A stretch of DNA of 64,000 nt from Pyropia haitanensis. Lineage: Eukaryota; Rhodophyta; Bangiophyceae; Bangiales; Bangiaceae. Positions 10,182-20,159 of the stretch are shown here, piece by piece. The stretch is taken from positions 2,666,001-2,730,000 of the forward strand of contig SDUX01000008.1 in assembly GCA_008729055.1 (NCBI GenBank), given 5' to 3'. The translations under genes and the position numbers were made by a program. The notes beneath the pieces were generated by a model. It ran no database searches. It worked only from the letters and a program-made list of their open reading frames with translations, and was not told the DNA's origin. Every line of letters starts with the position of its first letter. The first letter of the stretch is position 1.

Positions 10182-11952
10182 ATGCCTTCCCCCAACGTCT
10201 CTGTCCGTCCCACCCCTCGCCCGCGCCCCACCCCCCCGCCGTCCACCCCTCTCACCGACGCACCGGCGGCGCCGTCGCCGGGGGCCGCCTCCCCCCCCCG
10301 CCGCCGCCGGCCGTTGGCGTCGCCGCCGCCGCCGTCGGCGTCAGCCTCGGCGTCGCCGCCGCCGCCGCTGCTGCCGCTGCCGCTGCCGCCGCCGGACGGA
10401 AAGTCGTCGCCGCCCCCCCCCTCGAGCAGCGGCAGCCCCTTCCCCGCACCCCCCTCCGCGGCCGACCTCTTTGCGGCCGCCACGTCCGCCGCGACCGCCG
10501 CCGCGTCGTCGGCCGCGACGGCCGCGTCGTCGGCCGCGGCGGTCGCGTCGTCGGCGGCGACGGCGGCAACGGCCGCGGCGACGGCCGCGGCGGGTGCGGC
10601 GACGGCCGCGGCGGGGGTGGTTGGCGCCGCCGTGACGGCGGCGGTGGAGGAGGTGGGGCTCCTCGACGCGGACGAGGAGGGGGGGGGGGTGGCAGGGGGA
10701 CGGCGCGTGGGGTGGCGGAGGGGGGGGCGGCGAGGGGTGCGGCCGCGAACGCCACGCGGGACGCGGCCAGAGGGGGAGGGGGGGGGCACGGCCGAGGATG
10801 CCAGAGGGGGGGGGGAGGAGCGCCGGCGGCGGTGGCGGCCGGGGGAGCGGCGGTGGTGGGGGGGGGGGCGTGTCGTTCCGCCTCCGCAGCGCCGTGGCCG
10901 AGGCGTCGGCGCGCCTGTCCCGCCTGTCGAGCGGCGGCAGCGGCCGCGGGCGGCCTGGCGACGGCAACGACGGCGGCGGCGGCGGGCCGGGCCGCCGCGC
11001 CCCCCCCCCCCTCCCCCCCCCCGAGGCAACCCCCCCCCCCCCCTCACCCCCCCGCCCCCCCCCCCAGTCGTCTTTCTCGGCGGCGCCACCCCCCGCGCGG
11101 CGAGCCCCGCGGTCATGGCCGCCCTCCTCGCCGCCGTCCCCGCCCGCTTCACCGCCTCGGCGCTGCGGCTGGCCTACTCCACCGCCGTCCACGGCGTGTC
11201 GGTGGCGACCTTTTACGCGCGCGCCCGTGGCGCGGTGCCGGCGCTGCTCGTCGCCCGCGACGGCGCGGGGGGGGTGTTTGGCGCCTACACCACCGCCGAG
11301 TGGCGCGTCGCGCCGCGGTACGTGGGGCGGGGGGAGGCGTTTGTGTTTCGGGTCGCCCGCCCGGCGGCGGGGGGGGGGGCGGGGGGGGGGGGGGGGGGGG
11401 GGGTCCCCTGACGGCGGCGCCCGCCGCTGCCGCTGCCGCTGCCGCCGCCCCCGCCACCGCCACGCCCGGTGGTGGGCCGGCCGCCGGCGGCGACCGTGAC
11501 GCGGGAGTGGCGGGGGCGGCGGGGGCGGCGGCCGGCGCGACCGCCGGTGCCGCCGCCGCGGACGGGGAGGTGCACCCCGCGGGGGTCATTGTCTACCGGT
11601 GGACGCGCAAGAACCCCTACTTTCAGCTGGGCGCGGAGCGCCACCTGGCGGTCGGCGGCGGCGGCGGCTTTGCGCTGTGGCTGGACGATGAGTTCCGGGG
11701 CACCACCGCCGCGAGTGACACGTTTGGCTCCCCGGTGCTGTGCGTCGAGGGGGGGGGGAGCGGCGCGGCGCGCCAGCGGCGGGCGCCCGCGGAGGGGGGG
11801 GGGGGGGGGGGGTTGGTGGTGGCGGTGGCGGCGGCGGTGGTGGCGGCGGCCGCAGCATCCTCGACCCGCCGCGGGAGGAGCGCCGCTTTGAGTGCGTCGT
11901 GTTTGAGGCGTGGGCGCTCGAGACGGCCGTGTCGACGCTGCGGGGCGCGTAG
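10182..11952 (+). CDS. TLDc-domain protein (OXR1/NCOA7-like), frame broken at poly-G runs
   Basis: The ATG at 10182 opens a Pro/Ser/Ala-rich N-terminal region of about 200 residues. The TLDc domain then appears in three consecutive frames. The first part has LRLAYSTAVHGVSVATFY, VPALLVARDGAGGVFGAY and YVGRGEAFVFRV (about 11160-11360). The second, after a G run at 11369-11403, has VIVYRWTRKNPYF, LAVGGGGGFALWLDDEF and TFGSPVLC (about 11590-11750). The third, after G runs around 11751-11812, has FECVVFEAWAL and the stop at 11950-11952. The order and spacing match TLDc (SxxxHGxSxxxFY, RDxxGxxFGAY, YRWTxxNxYF, GGGGGFxLWLD, ExWA), a domain of proteins that protect against oxidative stress and regulate the V-ATPase. 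A further shift is likely in the Arg-rich stretch 10680-11050, where another frame (SFRLRSAVAEASARLSRL) looks more natural. All breaks lie in G/C homopolymers, so sequencing or assembly error is likelier than loss of function. Confidence 0.8.
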
Positions 11953-14900
11953 CGGGTGCGCCCGGTGGGGGGGGGTAACCGTAGGAGGTGGAGAGTGAGG
12001 CGGAGGGATGGCGCCGGCGTTGGGCGGGTGCGACGGCCGACCACCAGCGGCTCAGCGGCGTGGGGGATAGGGGGGGGAGGTGCGGCGTGGGGGATAGGGG
12101 GGGGAGGTGCGGCGTGGCGGATAGGGGGGGGAGGTGCGGCGTGGCGGATAGGGGGGGGAGGTGCGGCGTGGGTGGGCCGCGACGATGCTCCCCATCCTTG
12201 GCGAGAGTGAACTCCTGGGGGTCGTGTCTTTTTTTTTTTTTTCCTCCCCGGGTCCCCCCGCCTCGATCCGCCCGTACCACCCCGGTCGCGGCGGGCGGTT
12301 CAGCCCGGCCCGCCAGCCCGTGTGCACGTGAGCCGGCGGCGGCGGGCGCAACCGCCGCGTGCGTCCGCACAGTCCCCCCCGACCCCGTCGGCTCTTTCAC
12401 ACGGCGGCGGGGCGCCCGCCGCTCCGCGTCGCGGTGCAGAGGCGGGGCGTGGAGCGCGTGCGGCAGGGGAGGCGGCCGCGATGGATCCCGTCCCGTTTGC
12501 AACGGGCGCCAGCGGCGGGGACCTGCTGCTGGAAGCACGGCGCGTCGAACGACGAGTGGGTCGGACCCCGTGGCGTACCAATCGTCACGTTTCCCCCGGT
12601 TTCCCATCGGCAGCCCAACGCGCCGCGCGATGGCTACCGGCCCATCGGAACGGGCCTTCGATGGCTTCCGGACTGGCCCAGTTTGGCCTAACGCGCAGGC
12701 CATCGACTGCCTCTGGCGATGGGCTCGTTTCTCACCCCGGAGCTGGCGACGAGACCCCTCCCGCGACTAAAACTCGTGAGGGCGCCCGTGTCACTGGCGT
12801 GTCGCGGGGTGACGGCCAACAGTCCTACGCTCTCATTGGACCGTTAAAGAAAGAACTTACCCATGACATTTAAAATTTAATCCAAGTGCCTAAGTTCAGG
12901 CGCGGAGATAGGACTTGGCTACCTCTGACCTGGTCACGGCCACCGCGACCATTTGGCAATGCGGGTTGCTGCCGTGCCCACACAGCTTCCCGGTTGCTTC
13001 GCTAGCCCACGCTACCTTTTCTTGCCCGCTGCGTACGAAGGGCAAGCCGGCCGCTAAAGCGACGGCGGGCCAGCGTGGCGGGCGCAACACCGCTCATGAA
13101 GCGGCAGCACAGGGGTAGCGGCAGCGAGGGGGGCGACGGCACAGACAGCACCGACAAGCGCTGTCATGGCGGTGCGCGAGAGAGATGCCGTCGAGGAACA
13201 TGGCGGATAGGGGGCCACGCGGGCCCGCGGCTGCAGCCACTGTCACTAAAGCCCGAATCCGCTACGCAAGGCCTACACAGCCCACACACATACACACATC
13301 GATTGTACAAGTCAACAGTCTCCCACAAGTCATACTTAAATCCGCGAGACGCGACTGCGTTACAGCTCGAGTGTCTCCTCTCTGGACACCCCGAGCCGCC
13401 TGGGGCATGTACGGGGGGCCCCTTGTGCCTCGCTATGTCCACTCACGAACGGCTCGTCGCCACGTGGTGGGCCTGTGACTGGGCGAGTTCGGGAGCTCCC
13501 CGCACTTCGACGATCACGCGGCCGCGCGTGACGTGCCGCGAGGTTGCCGAGTGACAATCTCGCGGGCAGCAAATTACGGAAGGCGTTGCAGCGTCAGCAC
13601 TCTTCATGGAACACTTGGATGCACCCCAAGTAAGGGGAGGGGGGGAGGTTCGGGCTCATCAACCAATAGGCAGGTCGCAGACGTGACAAATTAGTGCATC
13701 GATCAGACTTGCCTTCCAAGGCTTCGGAGTCGATCACCAAATTCTTCTTCGAGAAGGTCCGATCCCAACGTCTCAGAATCGAGACGCCGCGCGCCCTGGA
13801 GCTTGAGTCGCAGGCCGTGCCGTAGACTGGCTTCCAACCGCCACTCGCCGTCTCACACCGAGTTGGCACGGTCCCCCACGCTGACGCGCGCCTGCACGCA
13901 CGCCCCTCGCCTCTCTCCCCGCGAGGCTCCCGATGACCTTCCACTTGCTCGAGTCGACATCGATCATCGGCGGCATTGCTGTAGGTGCTCGGGTCCACGT
14001 CTGCCCAACCGTTGGGCAAGGTTATGGGAGATGTGAAGCGCCAGCGCGAGTTCTTGATGACTCGCCGGGGTCCCGAGCAGCTGGAGGGAATGGACGCGCG
14101 TATCTGTTTGTGCATCTGTGCCTCGTACTGCATGAGTGGCATCATGGTGTCTAACTGTGTGTTTAGGCCGTGTGTTTTGCTGCGTGTTTTGGTATTTCTT
14201 TTTTGTTTCGTTCTTTGCATGCGTGTGGGTCTTTTGTGCGTGGATCGGTCAAGAAGACAAGGCATGAACGGGGGCGCTGGTGAAGCTGTGCTGCCTGGAG
14301 TTGGTGGACGCATCCAGAGGCAAGAAGTGAGGGGATTCGGAGAGAGAGAGAAGCATGTAGGATGGAAGGCGGGGTCGATGACGGGAGAGAGGCTCAAGAT
14401 GGAGCGTGCGTTGATGTGGGTGGGGGGGTTGGGTTGCCAAGAGGGTGGCGACGACGTAAAGCTCTTGTGGGCGGGGGGTGGAGATGTGGGGAAGTGCGAG
14501 AGGCGAGCAGGCTTCTCCCCCTCCCCACCGTCAGCGGGAAGGGCGCCGCTACGGTGGGGCGGTGAGGAGGCTCGCCAACAACAGATACAACAAACCATAA
14601 AACGTGCTCTTGACGCCATGTAGGAGCCACGTGACGGGGAGCACAGAAACGGGGCGGCCGGTGGGCATCACAAACGCAGTTGCCCAGAGGTCCCAGGAAA
14701 TAGTTGTGCGCCAGCGCTGGCGGCCGCTCTGTATTGATTTTTTCGAGGACGAATTGCCCTTCCCGTGAGTACCGCAAGTCTCAACTCCTCAACCTGGAGC
14801 TGCACTACGGATCCGAGCTCTGTGATTGGCCCAGAAGGCTGTCACGGCTGACCGTTTGTGACATGGCAGAGCGGTTCCGCCGGTGCACTCGGGCCCACCG

Positions 14901-15488
14901 GACGCCCATCGGTCCGGTAACCCCTCGACCCCAACAAGGTCCAACAAAGGGGGTGCGCGTTAGGCGATTTTGCCCCACCGCCGCGCTAACGAAAGTGGTG
15001 CGCGATGCATGCCCGGGGACAACGTGACGATGCCGGTTGGGTACGGTGCGCCGGAACGATCCCAACCGGGGCGGCGTACCGCCGTGAATTGGACTGTGGT
15101 TGGCTCTGCACGGCAGCGTCCCAGCCGAGAGCCCCCGGTCATGGCAAACGCCAATCCGAGCGCGCCATCCTCGCTGGGCCTTGCTGTGTTTGCACCCCCC
15201 GCCCGCGAGACGAGGGAATGGTTGGACCACGTGGGCGCCGCCGCGTGGCCAGCTGGTGGGCCGGCGTCGAAACGGGCGCGGCCCGCGAGGAAATCGGCGT
15301 GTCTGCGTAGCACCCTGCACGTGCGCGTGGGTGGGGCGGCGAGCCCGCCCGCCTGGCGGGCACCCGCCCAGGCGGCACATTTGGGGGGGGGGAGGCGTGG
15401 CGGTGCCCCGACCTCGGGGCCCGCACGAGGATGCCGTCCGGCCAGCGCGGCGAGCGACCGCCCCCCCGTGGGGACCCCAGCGGGCCCA
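11953..15488. other. Gene-poor stretch
   Basis: Follows the TLDc gene and runs to the MULE-like element. It holds the 27-bp minisatellite near 12.1 kb and a T14-class run near 12230. The part from about 12850 to 15100 has lower GC. A 341-codon minus-strand frame (13594-14619) has mixed composition but no recognisable domain. Nothing else is supported. Confidence 0.4.
12055..12162 (+). repeat. Minisatellite, 27-bp unit x 4
   Basis: Four tandem units of 27 bp, each with ATAG, a run of 8 G, AGGTGCGGCGTGG; the ATAG occurs at 12067, 12094, 12121 and 12148, exactly 27 apart. Units 1-2 have GTGGGGG and units 3-4 GTGGCGG before ATAG, so variants are grouped. It lies 100 bp after the TLDc stop. Confidence 0.9.
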
Positions 15489-15497
15489 CTGTCGAGG

Positions 15498-15744
15498 GGG
15501 TTCTGTGGGCGGCGTGGGGTTAGGATCAGATTCGGGTGGTGGGGTTTAGCATGCTGGCTTGAGATTGGTCATCCGGTGAGAATTGCGGATGGGTTCTGGA
15601 CGCGCCACGTTGTCCGTCTCCTATAAGATGGCACTAGGGGGTGGGGTTAGGACGTGTGTCGGCCACAAATCTGTGGCGAACAGTCGTCACATATGTTCTT
15701 CAGCGCGAAAGAGTGGCGCGCCAATGGTTTCTAAAACTGGCGCC
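15498..15744 (+). repeat. MULE left terminal inverted repeat (247 bp)
   Basis: Matches the reverse complement of 17594-17840 over the full 247 bp with about 11 differences, most of them clustered in the outermost 13 bases. It contains CTATAAGATGGC near its middle, so each TIR could carry a promoter. The inner boundary is GGCGCC. Confidence 0.9.
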
Positions 15745-16781
15745 GGGGCGGGGGCGCCCGCACGCGGCCCGCCCGCGTCGCACTCCGACGTGTAGGGGGA
15801 CGCGCCAGGCGACGGCGACGGGGACGGGGACGGGGAGGACGACGGCGACGGCGACGGCAGGCGCGTGCCGCCGCGCGCCGTCGACGCCGTCGACGCCGTC
15901 GACGACAGTAGCGACGGATTGCGGGCACGAAGGCGCGGCGGGCGCCGCCACCGCCACCGGTGGTGGTGGTGGTGGTGGGGGTGGTGGTGGTGCGTCGAGG
16001 GCACCGGCCGCTTTCCCCCCTCCCCTCCGCCGTCGACGCCGCCGCCGCTGCCGCCGCCGCCGCCACCGCCGCCGCCGCCCCCTCCGTCGCTGTCACCATC
16101 GCTGTAAATGTGGCGACCGCGGCGCCAGCCCCGTTACCGCCCGCCACCGCGCCGCCCGCCGCGGCCGGCACGGTGTACTACCGGCCGCCGGGCGGCCCGC
16201 CAGCGCCCCCCCCCTCCCCCCCACCGGCACCGCCCCCCGCCCCGCCGCCTCGATTGTGGCGGGGGCGCGCAGGGTGAGAGCGCCCTTCCCCCCCCCCCCC
16301 CCCGCACCTCCCTCCCCCCCCCCCCCCGCAGCCACGCCACCGGCGGCCGCGCCAGCAGCGCCGGCGGCGGCAGCGGCCGCCCGGGCAACGGCCCCCCCAC
16401 AGCCAGCAGCAGCGGCGTTAGCAGCCGGCCGTTGAGCCCCGCGATGGCCGCCCCCACCAGCACACGTCAACGACCAGCGGGCGCACGCACGAGCCCGCCG
16501 GGGCGGCGGCCGCCGACCACACCGCCCCCGCCGCCGCAACCGCGGCGACGATGCCCCACAGCACGCCAGGGGCGGCCTACCCGAGCGACGCCGCCGCCCG
16601 CCGGCGGCGGGCGTCCCCAAGCGCCGACCCGCCGCCGCCGCGGAGGGTGGTGGCCACCACCGACGTGGGCGCACGCAGCGGCGCGGGCGCGACGGCGGGG
16701 AAGGGCAGGGCCGCTGCCGACGCCGCCGACTACGAGAAGCTCAGGCCGCTGGAAAGGGCGCGTTTGCTCGCCCGCCCGCTC

Positions 16782-16819
<38 letters not shown>

Positions 16820-16823
16820 GGCG

Positions 16824-17010
16824 CCCACCTTCGCGTGCGCCGCCACCGTCAGGTACGCGTACGCCACGTGCATTGCCGCGTGGGTGGTCAGCCCCGCGGT
16901 CAGCGCCAGGTGGATGAGCGCCACCGCGCACACGGACGGCCCCGCCCAGACGCCCACCGCAAACGCCTGCGCGAGCGCCGCCGCCACCGTCACCAGCCCC
17001 CCCCCCGCGG
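16824..17010 (-). other. Hydrophobic coding-like fragment inside the MULE
   Basis: On the minus strand this stretch encodes about 60 residues with membrane-like segments (GLVTVAAALAQAFAVGVWAG, then VCAVALIHLALTAGL, HAAMHVAYAYLTVAAHAKVG). Further hydrophobic pieces in other frames follow at about 16560-16400 (GVLWGIVAAVAAAGAVWS; LVGAAIAGLNGRLLTPLLLA). The composition is unlike shadow frames. The likely explanation is a captured and decayed membrane-protein gene fragment. The donor gene was not identified. Confidence 0.35.
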
Positions 17011-17593
17011 GTGCGCCCGCCGGGGCGGGCGGGGCTACCCCCGCCCTCCTACGCCGGCACGTCAGAAACGCCCCCGCGCACGGCGGCCGCTTCGTCGCCG
17101 CCGTCCCTGTCCTCCCGCTCCTCGGCGCCCGCGCCGCCCGCGCCGTCCGTGCCGAAGCTGCCGCTACCATCCGCAGCACCGCCCGCTTCGACTGGCGCGG
17201 GCGCCGCCGCCGCCTCCGCCGCCGCCACCGTTTGCGTCTGCGGCAGGCGAGGCGGCGGCGGCAGGCGGTGGCGCGGCGGCGGCCCGACGGCGACCAACGC
17301 GACGACGGCGTCAGGGCCGGTCGCTGCGCGGACGGGCGCGCGGACGTCAGGCCCCGCAGGAAGACTCGGGTCGCGCAGCCAGGCGCTGGCCTATCGCCAG
17401 CGCCGGCAGCTGCTCGCCGCTCCACCTAGTGTGGGCGCGGGGCGGGCACGGCAGTGGCACCCGGCGCATCCGTTGTCGACAAGGAACGGCGCGCGCCCAT
17501 CGGCACCACGGCTGCGGCAGCTGTGTTGCGTTGCTGCTGCCCGCCTTTTTGTCGCGGTGTCGCAAGCGCGTCTCAATTGTGCACCCCTCCGTT

Positions 17594-17840
17594 GGCGCCA
17601 GTTTTAGAAATCACCGGCGCGCCACTCTTTCGCGCTGAAGAACATATGTGACGACTGTTCGCCACAGATTTGTGGCCGACACACGTCCTAACCCCACCCC
17701 CTAGTGCCATCTTATAGGAGACGGACAACGTGGCGCGTCCAGAACCCATCCGCAATTCTCACCGAATGACCAATCTCGTGCCAGCATGCTAAACCCCACC
17801 ACCCGAATCTGATCCTAACCCCACGCTCCGCACGGAACCG
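17594..17840 (-). repeat. MULE right terminal inverted repeat (247 bp)
   Basis: Inverted partner of 15498-15744. The inner edge is GGCGCC at 17594-17599 and the outer edge lies directly against the CTGTCGAGG duplication at 17841. It carries the same internal TATAAG segment in inverted orientation. Confidence 0.9.
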
Positions 17841-17849
17841 CTGTCGAGG

Positions 17850-17914
17850 CACCCAGGCCGGCCCACCGCGCCCCCCGTGGCACGCCCGCCCGCACGGCGG
17901 CGGCGTGTCTGTCT

Positions 17915-17947
<33 letters not shown>

Positions 17948-18589
17948 GGCTCCAACCGCCGAGCTCGCCCCACCGGGGTGTCCCCCGTTGGCCCGACGAG
18001 GCATCGCTGGCCGCCCGCTCCGCGTGCCGTCCCACTGCACGCGCGTCTGTAGGCCCGCACGTCGTCGGCCGCGGTGCCAGCAGGCGGCAGCCCGCCGCAA
18101 CCTGCCTTGTCCCAGCCGACGCCGCGCATCCTTCCCCCCCCCCCCCCCGTCCCCCTCCCGCCACCCCCACCGCCCACACGCGACGCGGCGGCGGTGGCTA
18201 GCTAGGCCGCCCCCCACCCCAGCGATCCGCCTCGCTTTTCGCTTCTCCCCACCGCGGCGGTCTGCCTCACTTCCCCACCCCTCCCCCCCCCCCCCCCCCC
18301 CCCCGGCCCACTCCCAACGCGGCTGTCGTGCACGGGCACGTTGGGCTCGCTTCCCTCCTCTCCTCCCACCCCCTCCCCCCTCTCCTTCCATTGCGCCTTT
18401 GTTTCGGACGCGACCCATCCCGCCCCCTCCCCGTCGCGCACCCCCTCCCGCGCCACTGGTGTCGGCGGGAGCGGGCCCCGCCGTACCTCCCCCCCCCCCC
18501 CCCACGGCCTCGTACCGCTGCACGCACCCGCTCTTCAGCCCTTGATCCCCCACCCGCTACCTCCCTTGCCACCCCGCCGCGCTCCCGCC
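17850..18589. other. C-rich leader region with a C29 run
   Basis: Between the MULE and the next plus-strand gene. It is extremely C-rich on the plus strand, with runs at 17917-17945 (29 C), 18129-18147 and 18283-18304. It probably includes the promoter and 5' UTR of the gene starting at 18590. No other feature was recognised. Confidence 0.5.
17917..17945 (+). repeat. Homopolymer C29
   Basis: Twenty-nine consecutive C, the longest single-base run I find in the window. Such tracts can form i-motif/G-quadruplex structures and are prone to length error. Confidence 0.9.
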
Positions 18590-19594
18590 ATGCCCGCGAC
18601 CATGACCGCCTCCCCCCGACGCATGTCGGCCCTGCGCCTGTCATCCCTGTCGGCGCGCGCGTCGGCGGCGGTCACCCCCCGGGCCGGCGCCGGCGCCGGC
18701 GCCGGCGTCAGGCCCCGCCGGCCGCGGCCGTGCGCGCCCGCCGCCACCACCGCCGCCGGCCGGCGGGCGGCGGCGGCGGCGGTGGCGGCGGCGCGGCCGC
18801 CGCCGCCGCGCCCGCGGGTGCCGCCGCCCGCCGGCCCCGCGGCCGCCGCGGCCGCGGCCGCCCCAGACACGCGGCGGTCGCCCCGGACGGCGCGGTCCGC
18901 GTCAGAGACGTTGCCGTCCACGTCGGCGGCGGCGTCGGCGGCGGCGGCGCGGCCGTCGCGGCTGTCCCCCCCCCGGCCGGCCGTCCGGTCCGCGTCGGCC
19001 GGGGCGGCCGCGTCGGACCGGGCGGCGGCGGCGGCGGGCTCGCCGACCGCAAGGACCGCCGACGGGCACACGTACCTCCCGCTGTCGGACCTCCCCACGG
19101 ACAACCTGGTCGCGATGGCGGCGGAGCCCGCCCTCCTCGACGCGCACCTGTCCGTCCTCGGCACCGCCGCCGACGCGGTCGCCGCCACCACCGCCGCCCG
19201 CGAGGCCGCCGCCGCCACCGAGGCCGCCCACGTCCGCCGCGTGTGCGACCTGTCGGCGGCGGAGCAGGCGGCGGCGGCGGCGGCGGCGGCGGCGACGGCC
19301 GACGCGGCGGCGGTCGCCGCCGCCGAGGCGGCCGTCGCGGAGCGCCGCGCCGCCGCGGCGGCCGCCGCGCGGCGTGTCCTCGCCGCCCGCCGGGCGGCGG
19401 CCGAGGCGGCCGCCGCGACCGTTGGCGGCGCCGTCCGCGGCGGCACGTGCGCGTTTGGGCCGGGCCTCGCCGCGTTTGTGCGGGAGCGCCAGGCGGTGCA
19501 CGCGGCGGAGGGGCGGCTGCGGGCGCTGGGGGGGTGGCGAGGTGACGGCGCTCCCGGTGGGGGGGGGGGGGGGGGGGGGGGCGGCGTGCGATAA
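18590..19594 (+). CDS. Ala-rich coiled-coil protein, possibly VPS37/Mod(r)-like
   Basis: The ATG at 18590 (context CCGCCATGCCC, after a CT-rich leader) opens a 334-residue protein. The first 160 residues are Ala/Pro/Ser/Arg low complexity. From about residue 165 a helical domain starts (TYLPLSDLPTDNLVAMAAEP, LLDAHLSVLGTAADAV) and continues as a long Ala/Arg/Glu coiled coil. It ends FGPGLAAFVRERQAVHAAEG followed by RLRAL. The pattern of a short L-x-x-L start, long coiled coil and a late F-x-x-F-x-x-x-R-x-x-x-H-x-x-x-x-x-x-L segment resembles the Mod(r) domain of the ESCRT-I subunit VPS37, which helps sort ubiquitinated cargo on endosomes. The resemblance is weak because of the Ala bias. The last 15 residues are Gly encoded by a G run. 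No intron seen. Confidence 0.6.
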   Translation: MPATMTASPRRMSALRLSSLSARASAAVTPRAGAGAGAGVRPRRPRPCAPAATTAAGRRAAAAAVAAARPPPPRPRVPPPAGPAAAAAAAAPDTRRSPRTARSASETLPSTSAAASAAAARPSRLSPPRPAVRSASAGAAASDRAAAAAGSPTARTADGHTYLPLSDLPTDNLVAMAAEPALLDAHLSVLGTAADAVAATTAAREAAAATEAAHVRRVCDLSAAEQAAAAAAAAATADAAAVAAAEAAVAERRAAAAAAARRVLAARRAAAEAAAATVGGAVRGGTCAFGPGLAAFVRERQAVHAAEGRLRALGGWRGDGAPGGGGGGGGGGVR

Positions 19595-20159
19595 AGGGGG
19601 GGGGGGTTGGAGGGAGGGAGGGAGGGAGGGAGGGGGGTGGCGTACTCGGGGGCGGGTTCCCTGGGCGCGTCCGCCAGTGTGTTGCGCGGCGGGTGCCGAC
19701 CGCGTGTGTGTGCTTGCTTTCCCCCTCCCTCGGGTGCGCTGTGTACGTTTGGATCCCGTGGTGGTGTCCCCCGCGCCGCGTGTACTTGTTCCTTCTCGTC
19801 TGTGTATGTTTGTACAGCCGTCGGCCGGTACGGGTTGCTCGATGGAGTGTGTCCTGCTAAACGTCAACTGTGTTTTTTGCCCCCTCCTCGTTTGCGCGAC
19901 GGGTTTTGTGAGGGGCCTCTGTCCGCCGGTCGCCCGGTCGCGCGGCTACGCGCTCTGTCCGGTCCGCGCAGGGAGCGACAGCAAGGCTGCGTACGTGGGT
20001 ACAGCGACCCCCCTTTCCCCCTCCCCGCCCTGCTGGACGTCACCCACTCGCCGTCCGCCGCCGGAACCCCCGCGCACCCCAATCGTCACGCCGGCACCCA
20101 CCCCCCCCCCCCCCCGCCTCCACGTTTCCCACGCGCTTTGTCGGCGCCCATCCATCGGT
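19595..20159. other. Gene-less stretch
   Basis: 3' flank of the coiled-coil gene. It begins with a GGAG tandem run (about 19610-19635) and contains T-rich sequence near 19690-19900 that may be the 3' UTR. No gene was recognised. Confidence 0.4.

Larger units (their letters stand above)
15489..17849. mobile_element. Non-autonomous Mutator-like (MULE) element with 9-bp target-site duplication
   Basis: The element proper is 15498-17840 (2343 bp), flanked by the direct repeat CTGTCGAGG at 15489-15497 and 17841-17849. Its ends are 247-bp inverted repeats. Long TIRs together with a 9-bp duplication are the hallmark of Mutator superfamily transposons. No transposase-like reading frame is visible in the 1.85 kb interior. 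The interior is CCG-rich, resembles the host's coding DNA, and holds hydrophobic frames on the minus strand that may be captured gene fragments (Pack-MULE style). About 11 mismatches between the TIRs by eye suggest a fairly young insertion. Confidence 0.85.

Noticed and set aside
13594..14619. A 341-codon minus-strand frame with balanced composition
   Set aside because: No domain, signal peptide, splice or homology cue; it lies in lower-GC spacer. Could be a real orphan gene, but I cannot support it.
15839..15900. GACGGC and GTCGAC repeats as a possible CRISPR-like or regulatory array
   Set aside because: Simple sequence repeats inside the MULE interior; no spacers of uniform length and the setting is eukaryotic.
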